Positions 32,160 through 42,719 of a stretch of 64,000 nucleotides of DNA are shown piece after piece. The position numbers and the translations under genes are program-made. Under the pieces are notes generated by a model that searched no databases, was not told the DNA's origin, and saw nothing but the letters and a program-made list of their open reading frames with translations. Numbering within the stretch: the stretch's first letter is position 1; each line of letters begins with the position of its first letter. This DNA comes from Pontederia crassipes (Eukaryota > Streptophyta > Magnoliopsida > Commelinales > Pontederiaceae): positions 17,167,501 to 17,231,500 of the forward strand of contig CM060195.1 in assembly GCA_030549335.1 (NCBI GenBank). Reading direction: 5' to 3'.

Positions 32160-35100
32160 ATGAGCGCGAAGGCGGCGGCGGACAGTGGGCGGTTCTTCAC
32201 CATCGGACTCGTGACGTCGTGGTACTCGTCCAACATCGGCGTCCTTCTTCTCAACAAGTACCTCCTTTCCAACTACGGCTTCAAGTACCCCATCTTCCTC
32301 ACCATGTGCCACATGACGGCCTGCTCCCTCCTTTCCTACGTCGCCATCGCCTGGCTCAAGCTCGTTCCCATGCAGACCGTGCGCTCGCGCGTCCAATTCT
32401 TCAAGATCGCCGCTCTTAGCCTCGTCTTCTGCGGCTCAGTCGTCAGCGGCAACATCTCGCTCCGGTACCTCCCCGTTTCCTTCAACCAGGCCGTTGGTGC
32501 CACCACCCCGTTCTTCACTGCCGTCTTCGCCTACGTCATTACTCTCAAGCGCGAGTCCTGGCTCACTTACTTCACCCTCGTGCCTGTCGTCACCGGCGTT
32601 ATCATCGCCAGTGGGGTTAGCACCTCTCTTGCCAGCCAAATTGTATTGCCTTTCATGTCTTAATAGTACTTCTATCACTTGACGCCTGGTGTTACTTGCT
32701 TAGAAACATTTCGTAATATAGAGTACTCTTTCATGTTATACGTATTGGTGGATGTCTGAATAGGTTGGAAATATTCATCATATTTATAATATGCATCCCT
32801 ATTCTGTTAATTGTTTGACTAATGCCACTCCCATATCTGATTGTGCAATATGCTTATGCAAGGACATATTTTTCTCCAAGTTAGATAAGTTTTGTGGCAT
32901 GTATCATAGATGTTGGGCATCTCTTTTCACTTCAGACATAAATCCGTTTTGTGGTTACTGTCAACCAGAGTGGAATGTATTTTGTAATATCACAGTTTGG
33001 ACCTCCCTTTTCTTTGATAGAACACGGAAAGGACTTACATATCAAAAAAGACATTTTTTTTTACCAAAGGTTGGACCATGTATCGAGAATTTTGAGCTCT
33101 AGAGCTCACATTAGGCTTTGCTCCTGGAATGCAACATTTTGTAGCATATGTGCAGTTCTTGAATGGCTGATATCAGATGGTGAGACACATATTCTGTTCA
33201 TTTAGAATATTCCTTTAGATATCAATTGATGTGGGATTTTTTCTTGTTCTGACCCACTAGCTAACTATGTTGTAAGATGACAAGAAAGATGATTTGTTTC
33301 TTTGCGAAAACAAATTTTTTTTTCTCATATCGTTTTGCGGTATGCAAGTTACTTCTTGAATTATGATTAGTTTTTCTGCAGTTTGTGATGCTTCTTTCTT
33401 AATCTCAAGATTGAATATTAACATATCTTACATCTGATTGGCCAAAAATCTAGGGAGAACCAAGCTTTCATCTATTTGGTTTCCTTATGTGTATTGGTGC
33501 AACTGCTGCAAGGGCACTCAAGTCAGTTCTGCAGGGAATCTTGATGACCTCAGATGGGTAAGGAACTATGTTTTTTTCTGCCTTCATTTTTTTTAAAAAG
33601 AAATGCTTGCTTATATCAGTTTGGTTGTGGAACTTATTTGATCTCATTTTCTTCATCACGATTTTTTCTGTTTTCTCACTAATGATTAATCTTTATATAC
33701 TCTCAGGGACAAGCTTAACTCTATGAATCTTCTTCTATATATGGCTCCAATAGCAGTAGTTTTTCTTGTCCCTGCGACAATTACAATGGAGGAGAATGTG
33801 GTTGGAATCACGTTGGCACTTGCTAGTGAAGATTTCAGAATTATCTGGTTGCTCCTTTTCAATTCTTTCCTGGCCTATTTTGTGAATTTGACCAATTTCT
33901 TAGTCACAAAACATACAAGTGCTTTGACCCTCCAGGTAAGTTGTGCAACTTCTTTGTCTCATGGTTCTTATTAGAGTTTCTATATATCTTCCCATGTGAA
34001 AGAAGAAAATGAATTTGCTAACTGCTCATTTCTTTTTCTGGAATTAGTATTCTAAATCCTTTTTTTTTAACTCTTCTCTTTCTAGAATTGCAATCTTATT
34101 GCCCAATATAAAATTATATAACGAAATATTTCTATATTTCCCCTCAAAAATGGAATCTGTTAATTTTGACATCTTGTTGTTTCCGGTAACTCCGCCTATG
34201 TTTTATAGCCGGTCCCAAGCCCGGATAAAGGAGGAGGGTTGTGTTAGGCCCTGACAGCCAGCGTAAAATCCTGTCGAATCTCATGAACATGGATCAACGA
34301 AGTCGTATGATTCATGTAGCCGACCCCACCTAGTGGGATAAGGCTTTGTTTTTGTTGTTGTTGTTGTTGTTGTTGTTTCCGGTTGATGTCAGTAAATTGT
34401 TCTCTTTTGCATTCAAAATGTGAAAGAAGTCCACAAAGTATAATTCTTGTTTGCTCGTTTAAGTCGATGTCAGTAAATTGCTCTCGTTTGCATTCAAGAT
34501 GTGAAAGAAGTCCTCAAAGTATAATCCTTGTTTGTGGGACATTATCTTCTTTCCTTTAGAATGTTCTTCATGTAACACAATCCACAGAAAACGTCTTATA
34601 ATGTTGGGTAGATTTCCTTTGACTTGATATATTGCATTCTAGAAGATTTAGTTAGACTATCCGTCATTAATTGTCACACGTACATATTTGTTTCCGTTGT
34701 CGTTGAAAGTGTTACTGCATAATCACTTGACTACTAATAGAATCTTTTTTTTTTTTTTTTGAGGAGCACTACTAATAGAATCTTGGCATCTTTTTTTATC
34801 ATTTATCCAGTTAGGTGGTTGATAAAATGTAAGATTGAAAACTTTCAATTTGGTTACTAAGATTAACAACTTAGTAACGACAATCTTGAGCATATGTCTT
34901 GAGTAAGCTTTTATGGGGGATTGAATATAGTTGTTATTGCTGTAGATGAGCAATAGATCACATGTCCACGTTCGAATATAGTTGTAATCGTTGTTCTAAA
35001 AAAAATATAGTTGTAACCGTAAGAAGACCAAATGGGAATATAAAAATAATATATTTTTTTATTTTGAGAATCTTAAGGAAAATGATATAGCTGTTCTCTG

Positions 35101-37233
35101 AGCCATCCTGAGGAGGTCTTCTCTTGTTGTGTATTCTAATTTTGTCTATGGGCAATCTGGATACAAAGAGATCACAAGATCTTTGGAGGAAGTAGAAACT
35201 ATGACTTCTCAAAAAAAAAAAAAGTAGAAACTATGCAGGAAACATTTTAGCTCATGCTTCATCCATGATCAGTGATTTGTCGAACATGTTCTCACCATGG
35301 GGATTGTTTTTCTTCTTTTGACATGTGCAATGTACTCTGGATGGTTAACAAAATTAACAATCTTTCTTCCTTAGAAAAGGGATGGGTTGTTTGAATAAAC
35401 TTACAAATTGTGCAAATAATGCATTGACCTCTTGTGTCTGCATATATGATTTTTTTTTTCTTTTTTCGGTAGATCTTCAGGAAAAGGATAGATCAGTTCC
35501 TTATGACCAGTGGCGATTAATTATTTTGTTCCTTTCCACATTAAGTTTCTGTCCGTTGCATCATTCCTTCTTCCATTAAATAAGCAAGATAACTATTTCT
35601 CTCTAATCCTCTGATTCTAATAACTCATATTCTTTGTCCTCAGTATAATCTTATCCAGATGTTTACAACATTAGTACAGAGTTTTAATATTGCATCAAGC
35701 CTACTGTGAACAAAATGTCCGTTTACCATTTGCCAAACCTTCTCCAACATGATTGCATCCTGAAGTACTTGGAGTAACACCAATGAACAAGTCAATTCAA
35801 TTATACATTTTAGGTTCCTTATTTATGAATATATTTGTTCTCTCAAAAAAAAAAAATCAATACATTTTTTATTAGAGTATATATGGCATTATCCTTGGAA
35901 TTTGAATATTATTGGGGAATCAGATTCCCTTATGTCATTTGCATCAAAATTTTCACTTTCATGTTAAGTCCAATTTGTTCTTACTTTTAAGTATTTGACA
36001 TCTGACTTATTCGGCATGTACTTCACTATCATTTTTTTGAGAAGAAAAAGGATGACCACCAGAGTTGTAGTTGTCATCCAGCAATATATAGAACTGTGAA
36101 GAAATGTACAGGTGGAAAAAGGTGTCTAAGGTCACAAAGAGAAACAGCTAGTCAAAACCTCACTCCCTAATAAGAAAGGAGATGTGGTGTACAACATGCT
36201 CAGGCTGACATTGCTCCCCACAAAAAATGATGCGGTTGAGCTGTAGCCAAATGGCCCAGGCGCTGCCCAAAAAGGTCGTCGGTGGCGCTCGCCAACTCTA
36301 TCTATGACGCCACATGTCTTTGAAGGTCTGCCACATGGACTCTAAGATCTGACGACAAAGTGGGCGCAATGGTAGTCTGCTTTCATATGCCCTAGGATGT
36401 GGGGCAGTCGAAAAATAGGTGGGTGATGTCCTATTCGCTGCAAAGAACGCATGAAGTGTCACTGTGTGGTGCCCACCGAGCCCTGTAAGTCTTGGTAAGA
36501 AGCCGTCCGTGCCGTAAAAGCCAAGCAAAGACCTTGACTTTTAACGGTACCTGGGTATGCCATATGAGTTTACAATCCATCCTGAAGTCCTCTGGTAGCA
36601 TATAACATACTGGTAGGAAGAAAGCGAGTGTAGAGGCTGCGCACCGAGGACGACTCCGACAGCCAAACCCATCCATCCACCTTGGATTGGTCCGGGCGTA
36701 TCCCAACCAATCGCTGATGAAGGGTCAATAGCTTGAAGCGCTGATTTGATAGATGTGCTCTTAATAGGGGAGACCATATACCAGCTTACATGTACTTCAC
36801 TATCATGAAGTACTTCACCAGCTTACACTTGCATTTGCTTTTTCTTTTAAGACTTTCAAGTTACATACATGCATGCCAAACCCATACTTCCATATTTATA
36901 TTTTCTTATACCTCTCTCCACATAATATTATATATATAATGTCTAAGGCAATATGGAAGTCTAGTCAGCGCTTCAAATTTTTCTTCTATAATTGCATATC
37001 TTCTGCTGCAGTCCATTGTAAATTGTGTAATAATTTTCTCTGACAAAGAATTGCGAGATAAGTGCTCTTACTGTTATTTCTTTAAGGTTCTTGGGAACGC
37101 AAAAGGTGCTGTTGCCGTGGTCATCTCAATTTTGATATTCAGGAATCCAGTTACCGTAACAGGGATCTTTGGTTACTGTATTACAGTCTTCGGTGTTATT
37201 CTTTACAGTGAATCAAAGAAACGCACCAAATAG
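32160..37233 (+). CDS. Sugar-phosphate/nucleotide-sugar translocator, four exons, intact
   Basis: Exons 32160-32615, 33454-33557, 33707-33935 and 37087-37233 join in phase to 311 residues. Introns are GT-AG: donors GTTAGC, GTAAGG and GTAAGT. Junctions give [25 protein letters not shown] and [12 protein letters not shown]. Hydrophobic segments suggest about ten membrane passes. Conserved blocks include [47 protein letters not shown] and [15 protein letters not shown], ending KKRTK. This matches the plant triose-phosphate translocator family within the drug/metabolite transporter superfamily, close to the Arabidopsis At3g11320/At5g05820 type from memory. Such proteins exchange sugar phosphates or nucleotide sugars across Golgi or other endomembranes; the substrate cannot be told. 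Exon 1 is strikingly GC-rich. The only intact gene here. Confidence 0.93.
32616..33453 (+). other. Intron 1 of the translocator gene
   Basis: 838 bases, AT-rich and T-rich, starting GTTAGC and ending CTAG. Open frames inside it are too poor and unconserved to call. Confidence 0.85.
34188..34369 (+). mobile_element. Au-like SINE with 14-bp target duplication
   Basis: Contains the conserved body GGTCCCAAGCCCGGATAAAG, GTTAGGCCCTGACAGCCAGC and CATGTAGCCGACCCCACCTA, with a GGGATAAGGCTTTG block and a (TTG)n tail, as in Au SINEs of many angiosperms. Flanked by TTGTTGTTTCCGGT at 34174-34187 and 34370-34383. Confidence 0.85.
34385..34540 (+). repeat. Tandem duplication, period about 81 bp
   Basis: GATGTCAGTAAATTG starts at 34385 and again at 34466, followed in both by TTTGCATTCAA, ATGTGAAAGAAGTCC and CAAAGTATAAT. 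Lies just right of the SINE. Confidence 0.8.
34730..34784 (-). mobile_element. Tail-only LINE insertion (minus strand) with 17-bp repeats
   Basis: ACTACTAATAGAATCTT occurs at 34730-34746 and 34768-34784. Between them is only a T run plus GAGGAGC. On the minus strand this reads GCTCCTC followed by poly(A), the 3' end of a retroposed LINE with almost no cargo. Confidence 0.65.
35190..35235 (+). mobile_element. Tail-only LINE insertion (plus strand) with 14-bp repeats
   Basis: AAGTAGAAACTATG occurs at 35190-35203 and 35222-35235. Between them is ACTTCTC plus a run of A. The short cargo resembles the 3' end of the LINE at 36033 read on its own strand (CTTCTC then A run). Confidence 0.65.
36033..36788 (-). 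mobile_element. 5'-truncated LINE with 18-bp target duplication
   Basis: CATGTACTTCACTATCAT flanks it at 36015-36032 and 36789-36806. On the minus strand the LINE ends in CTTCTC plus a short A run. Its readable protein is the zinc-binding C-terminus of a LINE reverse transcriptase: [32 protein letters not shown], then SCVLCSE (36298-36706, frame broken). Opposite orientation to the host gene, which limits harm to splicing. Confidence 0.88.
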
Positions 37234-38200
37234 CGCACATCAGGGTACACTCTGCTCGTATTTTCTGTGGTCTGCATGCCTACAGCTAGTTGAAGATACA
37301 AATGGGCGTCAGTGTCACCACAAGACTTCTGTGTTGCACCCTGTTTTTCTGGGAAATCCGTGGATTCTGCATGTATCGGAGTCGCATCTACTGAATGATG
37401 GAAACAGATCACAATAAGCTGTATTTGTTTTTTTTTTTTGTTACTTTTTGGGGGATCCTGTCATTGTCCTCAACCCCCGAGAGTAGTAAAGGAATATGGT
37501 AGATAATAGTAGATTCTTTATACCACGTCCGTGTATTGATCAGTCGTTGATTCAATCCTTTTGTTTAGTGGCATGTATGTTTCAGTTACTCAAAAGTTTG
37601 CCAATACTGATTTTTTTTTTCAAATAGAAAAAAAGCAGGCAAACATTTCTCTACATTTGATACTACTATGGCATGCTATTTAATTTGGAGCAATATTTGT
37701 GAAGTAAATATGCTTTACGAAAAGTACTTTGTTAATTTTATAAACTTCTTTGCTTTATATATAATCAGGAGCCCCTGTTTCTCTCTCTGTAAAAATAAAA
37801 TAATCAACTGGAAAAAAAACAAGGGAAAAAGGAAAAAAGAAAAAGAAAAGAAAAGAAAAGAAACGCCTAGTTTGACTCAGGGGAAGGTTGTTTTCATGTC
37901 AATTATTATTGAATGACTTTTCTTGTTGTTTGCGTGTTGCACTTTGTCCTACATTATCGGTTTATGATTTATATGGCTTAATTGAAAAGCTCTCCACGTC
38001 TAATTTTAGGCACGTTGCTCATATTTGAGTTCTCTCTGACTACGAAGGCTAATCTAAGATGAATACGTTAATTTGAAATTCCTTTCCTATTATTATTCTT
38101 TCCATTTCATGTTTCTTTAACGGAGTCCAAAAAAGTTTGTTAATGTGATCAGACTTGACACACCTTTACAATTAGTTTAGGTTACTTTTAATTCTTATTA
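37234..38200 (+). other. 3' UTR and downstream region of the translocator gene
   Basis: The 3' UTR presumably starts at 37234. Possible poly(A) signals are AATAAG near 37414 and AAATAAAATAA near 37793; neither is decisive. A purine-rich low-complexity run (GAAAA units) occupies 37811-37864. No other gene seen up to the transposon remnants at 38200. Confidence 0.5.
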
Positions 38201-38208
38201 CAAGTCCA

Positions 38209-38323
38209 AAATTCACAATCCAAGTAGCTTGCTTTATCTTAAACACCATTACAAGAAAAAATATTTTTAGGGACCAAACACATTAGTCTCCTAAATTCAC
38301 AATCCAATAGCTTGCTTTATCTT
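38209..38323. repeat. 30-bp direct repeat around a CACTA-like transposon tip
   Basis: AAATTCACAATCCAAGTAGC and the following TTGCTTTATCTT at 38209-38240 recur with one base missing at 38293-38323. Between them, CACCATTACAAGAAAAAATA and TTTTTAGGGACCAAA resemble the end of a CACTA-type DNA transposon (usually CACTACAAGAAAAA). No body of such an element is present. Confidence 0.4.
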
Positions 38324-38700
38324 GGTAGTCAGCCATCTTTTCAGTGCAGTCTTTCACAAAGTGGCTCATCTTGCCACAATTGAGATATGCTCCTGATTTC
38401 ATCCTGCATTCACCAGGATGAACAAGGTTTGCGTCCCTGCCCACTGTCGTCTCTGGAGTAATGCCTGGAGTCTTTGTACTTCTTGCCTTTGTCTTTCCTA
38501 TGATCTTTTCTGAACTTCTTGTCTTGTTCATGCTTCTTCTATTGGTTGCCAAGGAGATAGCTTTTGCCATTTTCTTAGGGACCTCACACTTCACATCGAT
38601 CCTCAAGCTAGGATTCAGCTCTTTCAGGAAGTGGTCCACCCTGATCTTATCATCTTCACATTTCATTAACTTTCTATTTGTCCTTGTGAAAATTGAATTT
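38283..38700 (-). pseudogene. gag: E6 gag fragment with zinc knuckle remnant
   Basis: On the minus strand it reads VDHFLKELNPSLRIDVKCEV and ends with CRMKSGAYLNCGKMSHFVKD followed by C, where the C-G-K-x-x-H-x4-C half of a CCHC zinc knuckle survives. The first knuckle Cys is misplaced. It lies downstream (minus sense) of a primer site and LTR, as gag should. The rest of gag and pol is missing; the sequence ends at the 38293 repeat. Confidence 0.65.
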
Positions 38701-39010
38701 CACTATAGGTTCTTTAGTCATTTTATAGTTAATGGACTAGGAAATTTTGTTCAATTGTCATGAACAAATATGTATATCACTTTGGGTAATTTCTTATCAC
38801 ATGTCCATCATTCTTACAATTCACAATAAGATTCACATCTTTCTTGTTACATATTGCCTATAGTCACTTTGACAATACTATTAATTATGAATGCAATGGT
38901 TAGCATTCTCATTGGAAGACTATTTTACTTCTATCCTTAACATAACAATAATCTACCAAACATTAGTTGGTTAATTTAAACAATACAATCAATGGCACAA
39001 TACTTAGCAT

Positions 39011-39029
39011 AGGACCTATTATGATACCA
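39011..39029 (-). promoter_or_regulatory. E6 primer binding site, tRNA-iMet type, degenerate
   Basis: Minus strand TGGTATCATAATAGGTCCT starts three bases after the LTR end. The first eight bases match the usual tRNA-iMet site TGGTATCAGAGC; the rest is diverged. Confidence 0.6.
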
Positions 39030-39725
39030 AATTGTAATACCCCGAATTTTACCCCTAAATTGCCAAGAACAATTTGGTCATTCGGCAATGTTAGTCCGTT
39101 CACCATCACATAATCATAAAATGATATGATTTTCAATTAATTAAGCGGAAGCATAAAATCATTAAATAGGAAAAAAGAATCTTTTCATTAAATGTGAAAA
39201 ACTTCATGAAAATATCAAAAGTAATGTTAGAATTTAAAATGCACCGATAACCAATAAGAGATCTTAAAAATCATAGTCCAACATATCTCTTAAAAAAATA
39301 GTCAAAAGACTCTTGAACATAATGACTCGACATCCTAGACTACCGCAATATCTCGTCATGAGCTGAGCCGCCATCCATCCAATCATCATGCACATGCATG
39401 GGTCCAAGGTGCAGAGGTGTTTCTGTTAGAGTATGTAAAGGCTATGCATGTAATGCTATGATCCTGTGTAGGATACTATATGATATGCATCATCATATTT
39501 ATATAAAAAAGTAACAATATGCATACCATGCTCTATACATGAGATCTACATGTCAATCGTCAATAATAGTCTATCATCATGCATTCATAAACTATAGCAT
39601 GGAAGATATGTAATCATTATCATACTTTTAGTATGGACATTCATAACAATCATTCATTCAATCCATAGGCATACAAGTGAGATACACTTACCATAAACCA
39701 TTGTCTCCATAACTCTCTTCAGGGT

Positions 39726-41460
39726 TGATGCATGCAAAATATAACATATTTTAGATTATTATTGTAGTTAATTTTTCTGTAATTTGATCATGACATGCAT
39801 CATTTTAGACCACTTTTAGTCGTAATTTCAGATTTATCAATTTTTATTATTAATTCTCTGAATATTTTAATTGTGGATGAATTAACTGAATTTTGATAAT
39901 TATTTTGCAGGAAAAATTGAATATATGATTATCCGACAATTATATTTGATCAAGATTGGATGTATCGGCGGAGAACTTCAACTCCAAATATGATATCGGC
40001 CGAGATTCAGATGGAGGTGACGTATCGGCCGAAATTCCGAAGAATTTATCCTTACGGCCGAGATCTCCGATTCAAATATGTTTATCACCCGGGAACTCCA
40101 ACACCGATTCAAAAGAGGTGTTACGGCCGATAACTCAAATGAAATCATCATTTTGGCCAAGATTAAAGAGAAAATTTGTGTTTTTGGCCGAGATATGAAG
40201 GGGTAAAGATAAACGATTTTATCTTTTTGGGCGTAACAATATTAAATTCTTTCCTTACAGCCGAGATTTGGAGGGGGTAATGAGAAAGAATTTCATTTTG
40301 GCCGAGATTCAGAAGGGGTAAAGATAAAATGATTTATCTTTTGGGCATAATAGTTAGAAGAATTATCATTTTTGGCCGAGTTTATCTCACAAATTTAAAG
40401 TCAACCGTATGATGTTACGGCCGAGATCAAATTGAAGGCCGTCCGCACCTATAAATACATGAAGAATCCGTCGTCCCAAGGTGTGCTTTGAAGTTCAGGT
40501 TTTCTTCACAATTGAGTCGTGAGCTCTGCAGGCTGCGACCAAGAGGAGAGAGGTGCGACGACTGGAATTTAATCGCGACTCTGATCAAGTCCGAGAGGCT
40601 GCCTGACTGTCTACCAGATTCGAGATCTCTATTTTGGGTGTAATTCTTCTAATTTTTATGATTAGTATTTTATTATCTCTCCAGAATTTCTAGGATGAAC
40701 TCCATATTTTAGTGATTTTATATTTAGGAGATTATTATTGAAGGGAAATGTTTGGACCCTATTTTATTTGTTTCAATCTTTTTTGATCAATTATTAATTG
40801 TGCTTAATGCTTTTATGTTAGTTAATTGAATTTCTAAATTAGGCTATACCAGTTTGTGGAGTGTTTAATTTCAGAATTCATTATACTAATTATGATTGAT
40901 TTTATTTGGAATTAATAATTGACATAAATTTAATAACTAGTGTGTGGAGAATCAAAATTGTGTGGTCTGTTAATCTATACCAGTTTGTGGAGTGATTAAT
41001 AGTCTAGGGAATCCAATTTAATGCGTCTTAATTTTAATATAATTTTGGGGGTACCAGTCGTGGAGACTTCAATTCTTATTAAATTAAGATAGTTCTATAT
41101 GATTAAATTGGGGGATGTCAGTCGTGGAGACCACAAGCTAATCATGTTAGATTACTTTAGGAAGACTCTAATTCATCTTTAAAGATTAAATTTATCTTTT
41201 ATGGTTCAAATATTTATCCTGATCTTTTTTCATCCTAAGGCCTAACTTCAACACCACTATCTTATCTTATCTTATTTTCTTTATTTTTTAAAACTCATTT
41301 TCAAAATCCATGTTTTTCCTCTCTTATTAATTTATAAATTCAGATATTGAATTAATAATATTCCTCGTGGGTTCGACACTCTTACTCCTATTTTCTATAT
41401 TACTTGAGCGACTAGTGCACTTGCTAGCGATTTTATTTTGCTACATCATTTTACGCATCA
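39726..41460 (+). mobile_element. Solo LTR of the E1/E3 family (1735 bp)
   Basis: TGATGC...GCATCA ends, flanked by AGGGT at 39721-39725 and 41461-41465. U3 has CGGCCGA words (39960-40430), TATAAATA is at 40450-40457, and the CCAGTTTGTGGAG/CCAGTCGTGGAGAC repeats follow. No internal sequence remains, so it arose by recombination between the two LTRs of a full insertion. Confidence 0.94.
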
Positions 41461-41994
41461 AGGGTTGCTTTATAACCCTTTCGGACTTCCACTTTCGTGG
41501 AATGTTTTTCCATTCCATCGATCATTGACCCTTTTCTATTAATGTTATATCTTCCGGTAGTTGAGATTTATGTCGTTGTCCTCTCAAATAGACTAGTTAG
41601 GCCTAGGAGACAATGCTCCCCTCTCACTAGAAGGTAATGACTTATGTCGTTGCCCTCTCAAATGCACACACCGTTGCCGATGCATGTAACAATCATTCTG
41701 GACTCTCGCCCGAGGGTGACATCAGAATGCACACACCGTTGCCGATGTTTAACAATCATTCCGGGCAATTATCAAATAAAGGGCCATAGAGGGGCGACAT
41801 ATAACATCACCCACAATTTGGTTCATTATGCTTTGCAATCAACAAACAATTATGTCGCCTAATCTTCGTGTTTTAACATAGTTACGTGAGGAACATACAT
41901 ATACGTGTATTTAAGTTATTATACAATCAATAAACATCAATACATAGTATCAATACCTTCAAAATAACTTTTTGAAATACTGTAATAAAAGTTT

Positions 41995-42140
41995 GTCACA
42001 ATCATGACCGTGATAAAGGCCGTCACGGCCATGACAAAAGCCCATTACTATCCACTCTGTCATGGCCGTGCCTCCAGTGTCACGGCCTTGCCTGATCTGT
42101 AGCGGGCGTGACATGCACGTCACGGCCGTGATAGAGCACT
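41995..42140. repeat. Cluster of CACGGCCGTG palindromes in the E6 LTR
   Basis: Words related to TCACGGCCGTGA recur: ATGACCGTGAT, GTCACGGCCATGAC, GTCATGGCCGTGCC, GTCACGGCCTTGCC, GGGCGTGACATGCACGTCAC and CACGGCCGTGATAG. Mostly palindromic and CpG-rich in an AT-rich LTR. Confidence 0.7.
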
Positions 42141-42683
42141 GGAACTGCACCGCCAGCCCAATCTTTACACGATTTTTCATCAAAAGTTTGGGAAAAACAT
42201 TATACAACATTATGGATCAATACATATATGTTGCCTAGGCATTCTAGGATCAAAAGAACATTTAAAAACATGAAAATCAATGAATTTCTAAGGTCTAGGG
42301 TTCATCCCTAAATCATGAACATGAACCATATAAGAGATCTAATCCAAATTTCCTATCCATGAAATAAATCTATTGATTCCAATGAAAACAACCCTCATCA
42401 CAATCCAATATGAGAATAATGAGTCCTCAAACTCTCTATCCAATCATGAAAACCATTAAGAGGAGGAGAGAGGAGCTTGGATCCCCTTTACATACCTTTC
42501 TTTTAGATTCTTCTCCTCTTTCTTCCTCTTCTTCCTTCTCCCTATTCTTCTCTTTCTCCTTCCTCAAGCCCTAGCCGTCAAGATGTGGATAAAGAGAGAG
42601 AAAAGAGGCCTTATATAGGAGAAAGCATGAGGGTTTGGACAAAAAGTCCAATTTTCCCTTTAATGAAAATTTGGCGTATGACA

Positions 42684-42701
42684 TCCTCCCCCCTTTAAAG
42701 G
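42684..42701 (-). promoter_or_regulatory. E6 3' polypurine tract
   Basis: Minus strand CCTTTAAAGGGGGGAGGA directly precedes the LTR start. The upstream AAAATTCGAGGACGAATTTT is the usual end of chromovirus coding sequence. Confidence 0.82.
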
Positions 42702-42719
42702 AAAATTCGTCCTCGAATT

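Larger units (their letters stand above)
33936..37086 (+). other. Intron 3 of the translocator gene, enlarged by retroinsertions
   Basis: 3151 bases, from GTAAGT to TTTAAG. The intron collects a SINE (34188-34369), a tandem duplication (34385-34540), two tail-only insertions (34747-34767 and 35204-35221) and a truncated LINE (36033-36788). The remainder is AT-rich with no recognisable content. Confidence 0.9.
39033..42683 (-). mobile_element. E6 LTR, shared by pol and gag fragments
   Basis: On the minus strand it starts TGTCATAC after a polypurine tract (42684-42701) and ends GGTATTACA before a primer site (39011-39029). It therefore acts as 3' LTR for the pol piece and 5' LTR for the gag piece. 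Without the nested solo LTR it is about 1.9 kb. It contains a repeated block (CACACACCGTTGCCGATG at 41661 and 41730) and a cluster of CGGCCG-centred palindromes (41995-42140). Confidence 0.78.

Noticed and set aside
32063..32680. Long reverse-strand frames opposite exon 1
   Set aside because: Shadows created by GC-rich codons of exon 1.
35838..35870. Third tail-only LINE insertion
   Set aside because: The TCTCTC plus A run is suggestive, but flanking repeats are imperfect, so it is not annotated.
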